Numbered from the stretch's first letter, positions 7,515 to 17,855 are shown. The stretch: DNA of 64,000 nt from Shewanella corallii (GCF_023349125.1 NZ_JAKIKT010000012.1:1-64000), one strand, 5' to 3'. Program-made: numbers and translations. The notes: generated from the letters alone by a model not told the origin.

Positions 7515-10500
7515 ATGACATTTACTGATATCTTTATCAAACGACCGGTGCTGGCGGCCTCCATCAGCATCCTCTTGCTGATCCTCGGGCTTAATGCCCT
7601 CACAGGTATGCAGGTGCGTGAATATCCCAAGATGACCAACACGGTGATCCAGGTATCCACCTCCTACTATGGAGCTGATGCGAACCTGATCCAGGGCTTT
7701 ATCACCCAACCACTGGAACAGGCTCTGGCCCAGGTGGATAACGTCGACTTTATGACCTCGGAGAGTTTTCTCGGGACATCCACTATCTCTGTGTATATGA
7801 AGCTAAACACAGATCCAAACGGTGCCCTGGCCGATGTCCTGGCCAAGATTAATTCGGTGGCTTCTCAGCTACCCAAAGAGGCGCAGGATCCCACTGTGAC
7901 TATGTCCACAGGCTCCCAGACCTCAACCCTGTATATCTCCTTCTCCAGTCATGAGCTCAACTCCAGTCAGATCACAGACTACCTGGAGCGTGTGGTAAAA
8001 CCTCAACTGTTTACCATCAATGGCGTATCCACGGTTAACCTCTATGGCGGTATGCCCTACGGCTTGAGAGTCTGGCCAGATCCAGCCCGCATGGGTGCCT
8101 ACAACATCACAGCGAGTGAACTGCTGAATGTACTGCAGGCCAATAACTACCAGAGTGCGGTGGGCCAAATGAATTCCTACTTCACCCTGCTCAATGGTAC
8201 CGCCGATACTCAGGTTGCCACTCCTGAGCAACTGGAAAAGCTGGTTGTGGGCAGTAACAACGGTATGGTGATCCGCCTTGGTGATGTCGCCAAAGTCAGC
8301 CTGGCCAAGAGTCATGATGTCTATCGCGCCCTAGCCGACGGTAAAGAGGCTGTGGTCATTGGCCTGAACGTGACCCCCACAGCCAACCCACTGACAGTGG
8401 CCGCCGACGCCCGCGCCATGCTGCCGGATATCGAGCGCAACCTGCCGCCATCCATGAAAGCCGAAATTCTCTACGATGCTTCCCTGGCTATTGATGAGTC
8501 CATTAAAGAGGTTGCCAAGACCATTATTGAGGCTGCAGTCATCGTAATCGTAGTGGTCATGCTGTTTATGGGATCACTGCGCGCCGTGGTTATTCCTATC
8601 GTCACCATTCCCCTGTCGCTTATCGGTGTGGCAGTGGTGATGCAGATGTTTGGTTTCTCGCTGAATCTGATGACACTGCTGGCCATGGTATTGGCTATTG
8701 GTTTGGTGGTGGATGACGCCATCGTGGTGGTAGAAAACGTCGATCGCCACATCAAGGAGGGGGAAACACCGTTCAGAGCGGCCATTATTGGTACCCGCGA
8801 AATCGCCGTACCGGTAATCTCGATGACAATTACCCTAGCAGCAGTTTATGCGCCTATCGCCCTTATGGGTGGGGTAACCGGTGCTCTGTTCAAAGAGTTT
8901 GCCCTGACGCTGGCCGGCGCCGTGTTTATTTCAGGTATTGTGGCGCTGACACTATCGCCCATGATGTGTTCGCGCATGCTTAAGTCCAACACTCAGCCAA
9001 ATGCCTTTGAGCGCAGAGTGGAATCTTTCCTGGAAGGACTGCAGCACAAATACGCCAAAACCCTTGATGCTGTAATGGATATCAAGCCGGTTATCGTCGT
9101 GTTTGCGATTATTGTGTTTCTCTCATTGCCAATCATGTTTAAGGATATCCCATCGCAATTGGCACCCAATGAAGATCAGGGTGTGGTAATGATGATGGGC
9201 ACAGCGCCATCCAGCGCAAACCTTGACTATATTCAGGCCAATATGAAGCTGGTCACCGACATCATTAAAGAACAACCTGAGTCTGCAGGCTCTCTGGCCT
9301 TTGTCGGTATCCCAAGCTCCAATCAGGCTATGGGTATTGCGCCACTGGTTCCCTGGAGTCAAAGGGATAAAAGCCAGCAGGAGATGCAGAAGATCATTGG
9401 TGAGCAAGCTAAAGAGATCCCCGGCATGGCGGTAACCACCTTCCAGATGCCCGCATTACCCGGTGCATCCAGCGGTTTGCCCATGCAGTTTGTCATTACC
9501 AGTTCCAACGCCTTTGAAAGCTTGTTCAATATTGGCACCAACATTCTGGACAAGGTGCAGCGCAGTCCGCTGTTTGTTTACTCTGAGGTCAACCTCAAGT
9601 ACGACTCAGGCACCATGAAGATCCATATCGATCGTGACCTTGCCGGTGCCTATGGCATTACCATGCAGGACATTGGTGTCACCCTCAGCACCATGATCAC
9701 CGATGGCTATGTCAACCGGGTGAACATTGACGGACGCTCCTATGAGGTGATCCCTCAGGTAGAGCGTATGTACCGTGCCAATCCGGAGGATCTGTCCAAG
9801 TACTATGTTGAAGCCGCCGACGGTAAGGCTATTCCTCTGTCCAGTTTGGTGAATGTGGAAGTGGTCTCAGAGCCCCGCTCACTGCCTCACTTCAATCAGA
9901 TGAACTCAGTGACCATTGGCGCAGTGCCCTCCCCAGGCGTCGCTATGGGTGATGCGATTAACTTTATGGAAGGTCTGGCTGAAACCGAGCTGCCAAAAGG
10001 CTACACCTACAGCTTCCTGGGTGAAGCCCGTCAGTTTGTAGAGGAGGGCGATGCTCTGTACGTTACCTTTGCCCTCGCACTCGCCATTATCTTCCTGGTT
10101 CTGGCAAGCCAGTTTGAAAGTGTAAGAGATCCATTGGTTATTCTGGTCACTGTACCACTGGCGATAAGTGGCGCCCTGATCGCGCTGGGATGGACCCATG
10201 TCTTCGGCCTCACGTCGCTCAACATCTATACCCAGGTGGGTCTGATTACCCTGGTGGGGCTTATCTCCAAGCACGGTATTTTGATGTGTGAAGTGGCCAA
10301 GGAGGAGCAGATGTTCCATGGCGCCTCCAAGGTGGATGCAATTAAACACGCGGCCGCCATACGTTTGCGTCCAATCCTGATGACCACAGCCGCAATGATC
10401 GCTGGTTTGATCCCGCTACTGTTCGCCTCAGGTGCCGGTGCGGCTTCCCGCTTTAACATAGGTATTGTGATTGTGGCAGGCTTGGGGGTAGGCACCCTGT

Positions 10501-10649
10501 TCACCCTGTTTGTCTTGCCCGTGGTTTATACCTACCTGGCAGAAAGACATGAGCCGCTACCAGAGTTTGACGAAAGCCCGGAAGCTCGGGCCAAACCCAG
10601 AGATAACCCGGAAAACATTGAGCAACCGGAGGCTCAACCTCAGAGCTGA
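7515..10649 (+). CDS. RND multidrug efflux pump, inner-membrane transporter
   Basis: HAE-1 family RND transporter of 1044 residues, the usual AcrB/MexF length, with two repeats of six membrane segments and two large periplasmic loops. The proton relay aspartate pair is visible in GLVVDDAIVVVENV, and a lysine in LVGLISKHGILM fits the second essential site. It forms a two-gene operon with the adaptor. The N-terminal IFIKRPVLA is typical of HAE-1 pumps. Substrates cannot be read from sequence. No local regulator gene adjoins the operon. Confidence 0.95.
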   Translation: MTFTDIFIKRPVLAASISILLLILGLNALTGMQVREYPKMTNTVIQVSTSYYGADANLIQGFITQPLEQALAQVDNVDFMTSESFLGTSTISVYMKLNTDPNGALADVLAKINSVASQLPKEAQDPTVTMSTGSQTSTLYISFSSHELNSSQITDYLERVVKPQLFTINGVSTVNLYGGMPYGLRVWPDPARMGAYNITASELLNVLQANNYQSAVGQMNSYFTLLNGTADTQVATPEQLEKLVVGSNNGMVIRLGDVAKVSLAKSHDVYRALADGKEAVVIGLNVTPTANPLTVAADARAMLPDIERNLPPSMKAEILYDASLAIDESIKEVAKTIIEAAVIVIVVVMLFMGSLRAVVIPIVTIPLSLIGVAVVMQMFGFSLNLMTLLAMVLAIGLVVDDAIVVVENVDRHIKEGETPFRAAIIGTREIAVPVISMTITLAAVYAPIALMGGVTGALFKEFALTLAGAVFISGIVALTLSPMMCSRMLKSNTQPNAFERRVESFLEGLQHKYAKTLDAVMDIKPVIVVFAIIVFLSLPIMFKDIPSQLAPNEDQGVVMMMGTAPSSANLDYIQANMKLVTDIIKEQPESAGSLAFVGIPSSNQAMGIAPLVPWSQRDKSQQEMQKIIGEQAKEIPGMAVTTFQMPALPGASSGLPMQFVITSSNAFESLFNIGTNILDKVQRSPLFVYSEVNLKYDSGTMKIHIDRDLAGAYGITMQDIGVTLSTMITDGYVNRVNIDGRSYEVIPQVERMYRANPEDLSKYYVEAADGKAIPLSSLVNVEVVSEPRSLPHFNQMNSVTIGAVPSPGVAMGDAINFMEGLAETELPKGYTYSFLGEARQFVEEGDALYVTFALALAIIFLVLASQFESVRDPLVILVTVPLAISGALIALGWTHVFGLTSLNIYTQVGLITLVGLISKHGILMCEVAKEEQMFHGASKVDAIKHAAAIRLRPILMTTAAMIAGLIPLLFASGAGAASRFNIGIVIVAGLGVGTLFTLFVLPVVYTYLAERHEPLPEFDESPEARAKPRDNPENIEQPEAQPQS

Positions 10650-10674
10650 TCTATCGCCAGTCAGCTCAGCCGCA

Positions 10675-10711
10675 AACGCCCGCATTGATATCTCAACTGC
10701 GGGCGTTTTTA
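10675..10711 (+). terminator. Terminator after RND operon
   Basis: Stem AACGCCCGCA (10675-10684) with TGCGGGCGTT (10698-10707), then a run of T. It lies 25 bases after the transporter stop codon. Confidence 0.85.
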
Positions 10712-10772
10712 TTTCCCTGACCACTGGGCTACAATCACCCACAATTCCACATGACTTAATTCAGGCTCATCC

Positions 10773-11024
10773 ATGCTAAATCCAAAGAAAATTGAAGATA
10801 TTGCCAAGCAACTGACCGACAATCTGCCTCCGGGTCTGAAGCAATTTGCCGATGAGTTTGAAGACCGCAGCAAGAAAGTCCTGCAAAACCAACTGATGAA
10901 ACTGGATCTGGTATCCCGCGAGGAGTTCGAAGTTCAGCAGCATGTACTGCTAAAAACCCGCGAAAAGCTGGAAGCCCTGCAAACCAAGCAGGATGAGCTG
11001 GAGTCCCGTCTGGCTGATAAGTGA
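10773..11024 (+). CDS. ubiK: Ubiquinone biosynthesis accessory factor UbiK (YqiC/BMFP family)
   Basis: An 83-residue protein beginning MLNPKKIEDIAKQL, with an amphipathic N-terminal half and a C-terminal coiled coil (about 50-82, LLKTREKLEALQTKQDELESRL). This is the standard BMFP architecture. In E. coli UbiK binds UbiJ and helps the soluble ubiquinone-synthesis complex work under oxygen. It is a single gene with its own short upstream region. Confidence 0.9.
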   Translation: MLNPKKIEDIAKQLTDNLPPGLKQFADEFEDRSKKVLQNQLMKLDLVSREEFEVQQHVLLKTREKLEALQTKQDELESRLADK

Positions 11025-11133
11025 TTGCATTGAATTTGAGTGATCCGGATTAGTGACTTAATCCAACCATTGATGAGATGCACAGACGAAGCCCAATCAA
11101 TCTAATTCACTGGTCTTCCAGGATATATATCCC

Positions 11134-11165
11134 AAAAAAAGCCCCTGTTATCAGGGGCTTTTGCT
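11134..11165. terminator. Bidirectional terminator between ubiK and protease
   Basis: Stem AGCCCCTG / CAGGGGCT with a 4-nt TTAT loop, an A-run before and a T-run after. It can stop transcription from both convergent genes. Confidence 0.85.
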
Positions 11166-11189
11166 TTATTACTTCAATAGGGAAAAGAG

Positions 11190-13667
11190 TTACTCAATGA
11201 CCACTGGGACCTCAGCAGAACAACCACCATCGGCACCGCATACCTTGTAGGTCACAGTCACGGGATCACTGCCACTGACACGGAATCTGTCAGTGTAACG
11301 GGTTCTGCCGGTTGTACCGACATCCTCACCATCGCGGCTCACAGTATAGTCTCCGGTGCTGCCTTCCCAGCTCAGGGAAACTCTGACGCTACCACGGCGT
11401 GACTTAAGCACCTTGCCTATCTCCAGATCGATGTTGGCATCCGGTACGGTGACATCAAAGGTCTGGGAGTCGCTGTCCTGTGCACCACCATCATCGGTTA
11501 CTGTCAGCGTTACCCTATAGCTTCCGGAAGCTGCATAGGTATGGCTGGTCATCTCACCCGAGCCTGTGTTGCCGTCACCAAAGTCCCAACTCCAATCGGT
11601 AATTGAGCCATCAGAGTCAGTACTGGTACTGGTAAAGCTACCCAGAGCACCACTGAAGCTGGCATCAAACCCGGCAACCGGTGGTTCATTGGTTTGCCCG
11701 CCCTCATAGCTACCGGTCAAAGACAGATCGCTGTAGCCAGAATAAGCACGAACCATCGCATACCAGGTACCGGCTTCCGGTGTTGGGAAGCTACAGGTCT
11801 CATTACTGCTGCCAGACCAAGAACGACAATCAAAGCTACTGGTTGTAGGCAACTGACCCTGACTAACGTAGAGGTCCGCATCACCGTTATCACCTTGAGT
11901 GACAAACTGCAGGTTGGTGGCACCGGAAGGCACTTGCATATAGAAGTAGGTTTCCTCGCCGGTTTCTCCACTCAAGCCGGTTTTGGCCACACCATTCATC
12001 AGCTCATCCTGAGTAGGATCAAACACATTGGCCTGAGTAAATACCGTTCTGGAGGCATCGTCATCATCAGTGGCTTTCAAAGACACCTCATAGTTGCCTT
12101 TGGCCGTGTACACATGAGATGGATTAGCTTCGCTGCTGACGTCACTGCCGTCACCAAAGTCCCACTCAAGGCTAACGACTGTGCCATCGGGATCTTCAGT
12201 TCCAGCGCTGGAGAAGTTCACCGCAGTATCAACAAACGCCAGGTAAGGGCCATTGGCATTAACAACCGGTAACTGGTTGTCACCCGGATCGGTTGCATTC
12301 ATACCATCGATCGCCATCTCACCGGTACCTGCAGCATCCAACCAGGTGCTCAGACGGGTACTGGCTGTGCCTCCACCATCCCATGAGGTGTAGATTCGAC
12401 CATACCAATCTGAAAGATCGTTCCCACAGGCCGCCCCACCACCATGAAGCTGACCGATAACCCGCTTGTTCTGGTCAAACAGATGGGAGCCGGATGAGCC
12501 CCCTTCAGTTGTCCCCAGGTCCCAGTCAATAACACGGATGTGGGTGCTGTCACCCGGACTTGAGTTACCGCCATAGGATGTAATGGTTGTGGCTTCATTT
12601 TCAAAGCTTATGCGTTTCTCATCCACATTGGGATGGTGAATCGCAACGGCAGAAGTAGAAGTTTCGTCATTGGCATTCCAACCAGCCAGGAAGACGTTAT
12701 GGGCTGGGTCAAATGGGTCATCCAACTCCACCAAGGTCATATCAGAAGGTGAGTAGCCGGCACGGAATATCGAACCTGTATTAAACTGATCCAGCGTACC
12801 ATCACCCTGACCACCGCTATCACTGCTGCCTGGGTCACGACAATAGCTGTTTTCGAAGTTCCAGTAAGTTACCAGTGAGGCAGCATTACCCGCATTAACA
12901 CCACAGTGATAGGCGGTCAGGAAGAATGCGCGACCATCATTGGCAGTGTTGTTCAGTGCACCACCTGAACAGAAACGGGAACCGCCCAAACTGATTGCCG
13001 CAGCCGATCGAATCTGATCCCGCCAGTCATCACCAGCTGGACAAACCACGTCTACGTTACAGGCACCGGATAGAGTATCGAAAATATCTTTTACGTTGGC
13101 GCCGAGATAACCATGGTTAACCGAGGTCAGCTCAAGTTTAAGTTGCTTCTCTTTGTGAGCAGGAACATTCACTTCAATAATGGCACTGTCACCGGCCAGC
13201 ATTGGCGTCCACAACTGGCCATGGGCGTCATTGTCTGCAGCGGTAAATGCGCGGATCCGCTGGCTGCGGTCCGGAGTGTAAATATGCAGAGATCCACCTT
13301 CAGGCATCTCAAACTGCGTAAAACCAAAGTTCAACGAGAGCGCACCGGCAGAGGTAATTTGCATACGCCAAACTGACATCTCGCTGGCTTTACCCTCATT
13401 AATAACCTGCACTTTCTGCCACTTATCTGGCGACAATGACACTTTAAGGGGCTCAGCGAACTGCAGCACATAATCCCTTGGGTTCATCGCCCGGTTTATT
13501 TCTTCTCTTTGTCTGAGTTTAGCGTTATCCAAGCCAGGCATCTGCATAACCTTTGGCTGGCCACCTACCTCGGATTTAGAAAAAGACAAAGGCGAACTGG
13601 CCATAGCTCCAGCACTGCAGAGCAAACCAGCCAAGCCCATGGCGTAAGTAATTTTTTTGAAGTCCAT
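11190..13667 (-). CDS. Secreted trypsin-like serine protease with PKD and PPC domains
   Basis: 825 residues with a clear signal peptide (cleavage near AMA-SS, about residue 23). An N-terminal propeptide-like region (about 25-190) precedes a chymotrypsin-fold domain resembling bacterial lysyl endopeptidases. The triad reads His254 in TAYHCG, Asp309 in SDMTLVEL and Ser392 in GGSSGSHLF. Several cysteines (CNVDVVC, RFCSGG, YHCG, SYCRDP, AACG) could form disulphides. After the protease come a PKD domain (about 467-545, WDFGDGSD), a pre-peptidase C-terminal domain (about 550-650), a second PKD (about 655-740, WDFGDGNT) and a C-terminal FnIII-like segment. Secretion by the type II route is inferred. 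Likely role is extracellular protein digestion. Confidence 0.92.
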   Translation of the reverse strand: MDFKKITYAMGLAGLLCSAGAMASSPLSFSKSEVGGQPKVMQMPGLDNAKLRQREEINRAMNPRDYVLQFAEPLKVSLSPDKWQKVQVINEGKASEMSVWRMQITSAGALSLNFGFTQFEMPEGGSLHIYTPDRSQRIRAFTAADNDAHGQLWTPMLAGDSAIIEVNVPAHKEKQLKLELTSVNHGYLGANVKDIFDTLSGACNVDVVCPAGDDWRDQIRSAAAISLGGSRFCSGGALNNTANDGRAFFLTAYHCGVNAGNAASLVTYWNFENSYCRDPGSSDSGGQGDGTLDQFNTGSIFRAGYSPSDMTLVELDDPFDPAHNVFLAGWNANDETSTSAVAIHHPNVDEKRISFENEATTITSYGGNSSPGDSTHIRVIDWDLGTTEGGSSGSHLFDQNKRVIGQLHGGGAACGNDLSDWYGRIYTSWDGGGTASTRLSTWLDAAGTGEMAIDGMNATDPGDNQLPVVNANGPYLAFVDTAVNFSSAGTEDPDGTVVSLEWDFGDGSDVSSEANPSHVYTAKGNYEVSLKATDDDDASRTVFTQANVFDPTQDELMNGVAKTGLSGETGEETYFYMQVPSGATNLQFVTQGDNGDADLYVSQGQLPTTSSFDCRSWSGSSNETCSFPTPEAGTWYAMVRAYSGYSDLSLTGSYEGGQTNEPPVAGFDASFSGALGSFTSTSTDSDGSITDWSWDFGDGNTGSGEMTSHTYAASGSYRVTLTVTDDGGAQDSDSQTFDVTVPDANIDLEIGKVLKSRRGSVRVSLSWEGSTGDYTVSRDGEDVGTTGRTRYTDRFRVSGSDPVTVTYKVCGADGGCSAEVPVVIE

Positions 13668-14183
13668 AACATCCTCGTCAATATCCTGAATATTCAGCTA
13701 ATGGGGAAGATGCGAAAACTCCTTGTCAGTAACCAAACCACACCAACCCCAAAATGCGGGTAATCAATGCGAGTAAATGGCAAACAGACGACTCAGATAT
13801 ATGCCAGAACAGGCGAAACGAATGATACAGCCGCAATGCCACTCTAATCCCTTTTTCAACAAAACAGACACCCTGTCGAATGCCGTTGAGTGCTGGCGTA
13901 AAAGAGGTAGTAAGAAGGTGCAAAAATCAAAAAAAGAAAAATTTAATTATTATTTATCAGTGCATTAGATATTTCCAAGTTGTTTGCAAACACCCCACAC
14001 CAGCGTAAATAGAATGTAAACACACGACTGAAACAAATAGATACAATTGGGATTCTGTAGAAATATAGCGCTACTCACTAGTAAAAAGGTCTCACTCTCT
14101 ATCAGCCATAGGTGTGAGCCTGTCCTGCCAAAACGTAATTTCAGACATAAACTTAATTTGTCAGTACTTCAGGGAGCAGGATC
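13668..14183. other. Intergenic region upstream of protease and DUF4395 gene
   Basis: About 515 bases separating divergent genes. It is AT-rich around 13925-14060. An imperfect hairpin (AGGTCTCAC about 14087 with GTGAGCCT about 14111) lies before the DUF4395 gene. A 63-codon open frame at 13777-13968 shows no coding signature. Promoters for both flanking genes are expected but none is clear enough to call. Confidence 0.4.
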
Positions 14184-14702
14184 ATGAGTCAGTTGGACAA
14201 ACACAGCTTCTTTACTTCGCCCATGTTCGCCATGGGGCAATCCTTTAAAGGTGAGTCAGGTCTCAGAGTCAACGAAACAGCGACGCGGGCTAGGGCCGGA
14301 CTGCTGAACATTCTCTCCATGGTCACCATATTCATACTCTTGTGGAAACCTGAGCTGGACCCAGTCATCTATGTTGGACCCTATGTCATTTTTGATATGA
14401 CGGTTGCCGCTATCTTTGGTCTGACGCCCCTCTCTCCGTCTGGCCTCCTGGGAACAGCTATGACATTAAGACTCCCGCCTCTGTGGAAGCCTGCTAAACC
14501 TAAACAGTTCGCCTGGACTTTGGGAGCTATTATAGGCATCAGCTGTCTGGCATTCAGGCTGCCCGACTTCTCTGTGGAGTGGCTGCTGGCAGTATTAGGG
14601 ATCTGCTTTGTATTGACCTGGTTGGAAGCCGTTATGGGCTTTTGCGTTGGCTGTTGGATGCATGCCAAGCTGTTCGGATGCGAAGAGTGTCGGTTGAACT
14701 AA
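14184..14702 (+). CDS. DUF4395 family membrane protein
   Basis: 172 residues with about four hydrophobic segments and the C-terminal cysteine pattern CVGCWMHAKLFGCEEC, typical of the DUF4395 family. Members are inner-membrane proteins of unknown function, often near thioredoxin-like or rhodanese genes. Here it stands alone, without such a partner. A good ribosome site (GGGAGCAGG) precedes the ATG. Confidence 0.8.
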   Translation: MSQLDKHSFFTSPMFAMGQSFKGESGLRVNETATRARAGLLNILSMVTIFILLWKPELDPVIYVGPYVIFDMTVAAIFGLTPLSPSGLLGTAMTLRLPPLWKPAKPKQFAWTLGAIIGISCLAFRLPDFSVEWLLAVLGICFVLTWLEAVMGFCVGCWMHAKLFGCEECRLN

Positions 14703-14868
14703 GCTCTCCGGTTACATAGTGCTACGGGTATGACATCAATGAGATAAGGTCATCCCATTGTAATCATTTGGTTTATTCATAATCTGGAATGTAAAGTCAG
14801 TGAGCCGCCATGCCTGAACTGCTTGCGGGATCACTGTATTAGTCATTGTCTGTGGTTGCTTACGGGCT

Positions 14869-14891
14869 TTATTGTTGAACACGAACAATAA
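14869..14891. promoter_or_regulatory. Candidate operator before AbgT-PepT genes
   Basis: Perfect 8-bp arms TTATTGTT and AACAATAA around a 7-base centre, 25 bases upstream of the transporter start. Position and symmetry suggest a repressor site; the binding protein is unknown. Confidence 0.45.
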
Positions 14892-14915
14892 CCTTACTAA
14901 TGTACCGGAACCTCC

Positions 14916-16493
14916 ATGACAGTCGGCACCTCTGTCCCGCCCAAACCAACCAGCACCTGGCTGGATAAAATTGAAAATCTGGGTAACCGTATCCCGGATA
15001 TCACCATGCTGTTTTTCTTCGCCACCCTAATCTGTATCGGCCTTTCATGGGCCCTGTCCCATATTCAGTTTGGCTATGTACATCCCCTGACTCAGGAGCC
15101 TATCCGGGTCGTTAACCTGCTCAGTGCCGATGGCATGATGGGGCTGTTCAGCTCCATGGTGAAGAACTTCGTTAACTTTCCGCCACTGGGTATAGTGATT
15201 GTCGCCACTTTAGGTATCGGCATTGCCGAAGGTTCTGGCTATATCACCACGGCACTGAAGAAGTTATTGTCTGTGGTGCCCCTGTCGGCGGTCACGCCGT
15301 CGGTGATCTTTATCGGCATTCTGGCCCATGTTGCCTCGGATTCGGCCTATGTGATCCTGATGCCTGTGTCAGCCTATATCTTCTATAAAACCGGCAAGCA
15401 CCCTCTGGCGGGTATCGCCGCAGGTTTTGCGGGTCTGGCAGGCGGTTTTACCGCTTCTTACACGCCATCCATTATTGACCCTATTCTGGCGGGCTTTACC
15501 GAGACAGGGGCTCATGTACTGGATCCCAGCTACAGCGTGAACGTGCTGTGTAACTATTTCTATTCGGTTGCTTCCACCTTTGCTGTCATCGCCACCTGCT
15601 GGTACATAACAGACAAGATCGTTGAGCCGCGTCTTGCCAAGACCATGCCTATCGATACAACGCCTGAAGAATCAGGACCGGAAGAATCCAGCCCAGGCAT
15701 GTTGACCAGCGCCGAGACCAAAGCCTTCCGTCTGGCTAACCTGACCCTGCTGGGTCTGATTGTACTTTGTATCGCCCTGATGGCGCCGGCTGACTCCATG
15801 TTCCGCGCCGCAGATGGCTCACTGACCCACCCGGATGCTCCGGCGATGAAGCTGATTGTGCCGCTGCTGTTGGTGTTCTTCGCCCTACCTGGTCTGGTGT
15901 ATGGCTATGTCAGCAAGACCTTTACCTCGGCCAAGGACATCACCAAGTCCATGGAGAGCATCACCGGCTCGCTGATCTCTTTTATCGTATTTGCCTTCTT
16001 CTGTGCTCAGTTCCTTTACTGCTTTGGACAGTCCAATATCGGCAGTCTGGTTGCGCTTTCGGGTGCCGAAGGTCTGAAAGCCCTGAATATGCCCGGCCAG
16101 CTGACCATTCTTGGAGTGATCCTGCTGACCGCCTGCTTGAACCTGATAATCACCTCGGCTTCATCCAAGTGGGCGATTCTGGCGCCGGTATTGGTGCCTA
16201 TGCTGATGGCTGTGGGTCTGTCTCCAGAGCTTACTCAGGCAGCTTTCCGTATTTCCGACAGCGCCATTAATGTCAGCACCCCTATGTTTGCCTTCTACCC
16301 ACTGATCATTTCCTACATGCAGAGATACTGTACTCAGTCGGGCATTGGTACTTTGGTCGCCATGATGGTGCCCTATTCAGTGGGTCTGCTGATTGCCTTG
16401 ACCGCCATGTTGTATCTGTTCTGGGGTCTGGATATTCCCCTGGGCTTCAACAGCGGGTATACCTATCCCTCTACTCTTGATGTCGGTCAGTAA
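14916..16493 (+). CDS. AbgT family transporter
   Basis: 525-residue inner-membrane protein with about 11-13 hydrophobic segments. Family hallmarks are the N-terminal WLDKIENLGNRIPD, the re-entrant-loop region TASYTPSIIDPILAGFTE and the C-terminal segment ISDSAINVSTPMFAFYP. E. coli AbgT imports p-aminobenzoyl-glutamate, and some relatives export sulfonamides. The peptidase T gene begins 6 bases downstream, so here the pair may import and split small peptides or amidated amino acids. That substrate is inference. Confidence 0.9.
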   Translation: MTVGTSVPPKPTSTWLDKIENLGNRIPDITMLFFFATLICIGLSWALSHIQFGYVHPLTQEPIRVVNLLSADGMMGLFSSMVKNFVNFPPLGIVIVATLGIGIAEGSGYITTALKKLLSVVPLSAVTPSVIFIGILAHVASDSAYVILMPVSAYIFYKTGKHPLAGIAAGFAGLAGGFTASYTPSIIDPILAGFTETGAHVLDPSYSVNVLCNYFYSVASTFAVIATCWYITDKIVEPRLAKTMPIDTTPEESGPEESSPGMLTSAETKAFRLANLTLLGLIVLCIALMAPADSMFRAADGSLTHPDAPAMKLIVPLLLVFFALPGLVYGYVSKTFTSAKDITKSMESITGSLISFIVFAFFCAQFLYCFGQSNIGSLVALSGAEGLKALNMPGQLTILGVILLTACLNLIITSASSKWAILAPVLVPMLMAVGLSPELTQAAFRISDSAINVSTPMFAFYPLIISYMQRYCTQSGIGTLVAMMVPYSVGLLIALTAMLYLFWGLDIPLGFNSGYTYPSTLDVGQ

Positions 16494-16499
16494 GGAACC

Positions 16500-17723
16500 G
16501 TGATGAAACCCGAAGAGAATTTGCTGTATTACTTCCGTCGCTATATCGCCATCAGCAGCCAGTCTGATGCGGCTGCTAACTGCCTGCCATCAACGCCGGG
16601 ACAGCTGGAATTGGCCAAACAGTTACAGGCCGACCTCAATGAAATGGGTTATAGCCAGACTCAGTTGCTGGACTCAGGCATTTTGATTGCCAAACTGCCG
16701 GGCAATAAAGCCGGCGCTAAAACTTTGGGCTTTGTCGCTCATCTGGATACCGTGGATGTGGGTCTGAGCCCGGATATCAAGCCGCAGTTGCTCAGGTATG
16801 AGGGCGAGCCACTGTGCCTGAATTCAGAGCAAGGCATTATGGTGTCAGAGCAGGAGTGTCCTGAGCTGGCCAAATATCTGGGGCAGGAGATCCTGTTCAG
16901 CGATGGCACCAGTGTGCTGGGTGCCGACAACAAGGCCGCCATCGCCGTGATGATGTCGCTGGCTAAAGAACTGAGTGACAGCAAGATTGAACACGGCGAT
17001 ATCTATCTGGGTTTTGTGCCGGATGAAGAGATAGGCTTGCGCGGTGCCAAGGTGATGCCGCTGGAGCGGTTTCCGGTTGACCACTGCTACACCATCGACT
17101 GCTGTGAGCGCGGCGAAGTGATATTCGAAACCTTCAATGCCGGCAGCGCCCGCCTGGATGTAAAGGGCATTACCGCCCACCCTATGAGTGCCAAGAATGT
17201 GCTGGTTAACCCAAACCTGGTGGTGGCTGACTTTATTGCCATGGTGCAGGATATGGGGCGACCAGAACTGACCGAAGGACGCGAAGGCTACTTCTGGGTA
17301 ACAGATATCAGTGGCAATCAGAATCAGGCTCAGGTGTCAGTGGCGATCCGCGACTTCGATGCTGACAGCTATGAAGCCCGTAAAACTTACCTGCAGAACC
17401 TGCTGACCTTCCTGCGCCAGAAGCATCCTAAAGCAGAGATAGAACTTACCCTTACCGACGTCTACAGCAATATTGCTCGGGCTATGAGTGAAAACACCTC
17501 CGCGCTGGATAACCTGTATCAGGCGCTGAAGGATCTGGAGATCCCAGCCAAAACTATCCCTATGCGTGGGGGCACCGACGGCTCAGCCCTGTCAGCCATG
17601 GGACTGTTTACCCCTAACTTCTTTACCGGCGCCCATAACTTCCACAGCAAGTATGAGTTCCTGCCTATCCCTTCGTTTGTCGACAGCTACAAGGTCGCCA
17701 AACGCCTGCTGGAACTGGCGTAA
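16500..17723 (+). CDS. pepT: Peptidase T (tripeptide aminopeptidase)
   Basis: M20B metallopeptidase of 407 residues, matching E. coli PepT (408). Zinc and catalytic motifs are visible: HLDTVD, GADNKAAIAV, the glutamate pair in PDEEIGLRGAK, DCCERGEVIFETFNAGSA, and GGTDGSALS with GAHNFHSKYEF near the C-terminus. It removes the N-terminal residue from tripeptides in the cytoplasm. It follows the AbgT-type gene with a 6-base gap and an internal ribosome site (TAAGGAACCGTG), so the two are co-transcribed. Confidence 0.95.
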   Translation: MMKPEENLLYYFRRYIAISSQSDAAANCLPSTPGQLELAKQLQADLNEMGYSQTQLLDSGILIAKLPGNKAGAKTLGFVAHLDTVDVGLSPDIKPQLLRYEGEPLCLNSEQGIMVSEQECPELAKYLGQEILFSDGTSVLGADNKAAIAVMMSLAKELSDSKIEHGDIYLGFVPDEEIGLRGAKVMPLERFPVDHCYTIDCCERGEVIFETFNAGSARLDVKGITAHPMSAKNVLVNPNLVVADFIAMVQDMGRPELTEGREGYFWVTDISGNQNQAQVSVAIRDFDADSYEARKTYLQNLLTFLRQKHPKAEIELTLTDVYSNIARAMSENTSALDNLYQALKDLEIPAKTIPMRGGTDGSALSAMGLFTPNFFTGAHNFHSKYEFLPIPSFVDSYKVAKRLLELA

Positions 17724-17855
17724 ACGAGATTCACGCGACAGCCAATAAAGGCGCTTCACCACGAAGCGCTCACTTCGTAAGCTACACAAAGGACACGAAG
17801 ATAAGCAGAGAGGCAAGCGACATAACTTGAATCCAACGTCCAGCAAACGCTCGAC

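Noticed and set aside
11500..12280. Long plus-strand open frame opposite the protease
   Set aside because: A shadow of the PKD/PPC coding sequence, which has clear domains on the minus strand.
13777..13968. 63-codon open frame between protease and DUF4395 gene
   Set aside because: No ribosome site, low-complexity lysine-rich end and no recognisable family.
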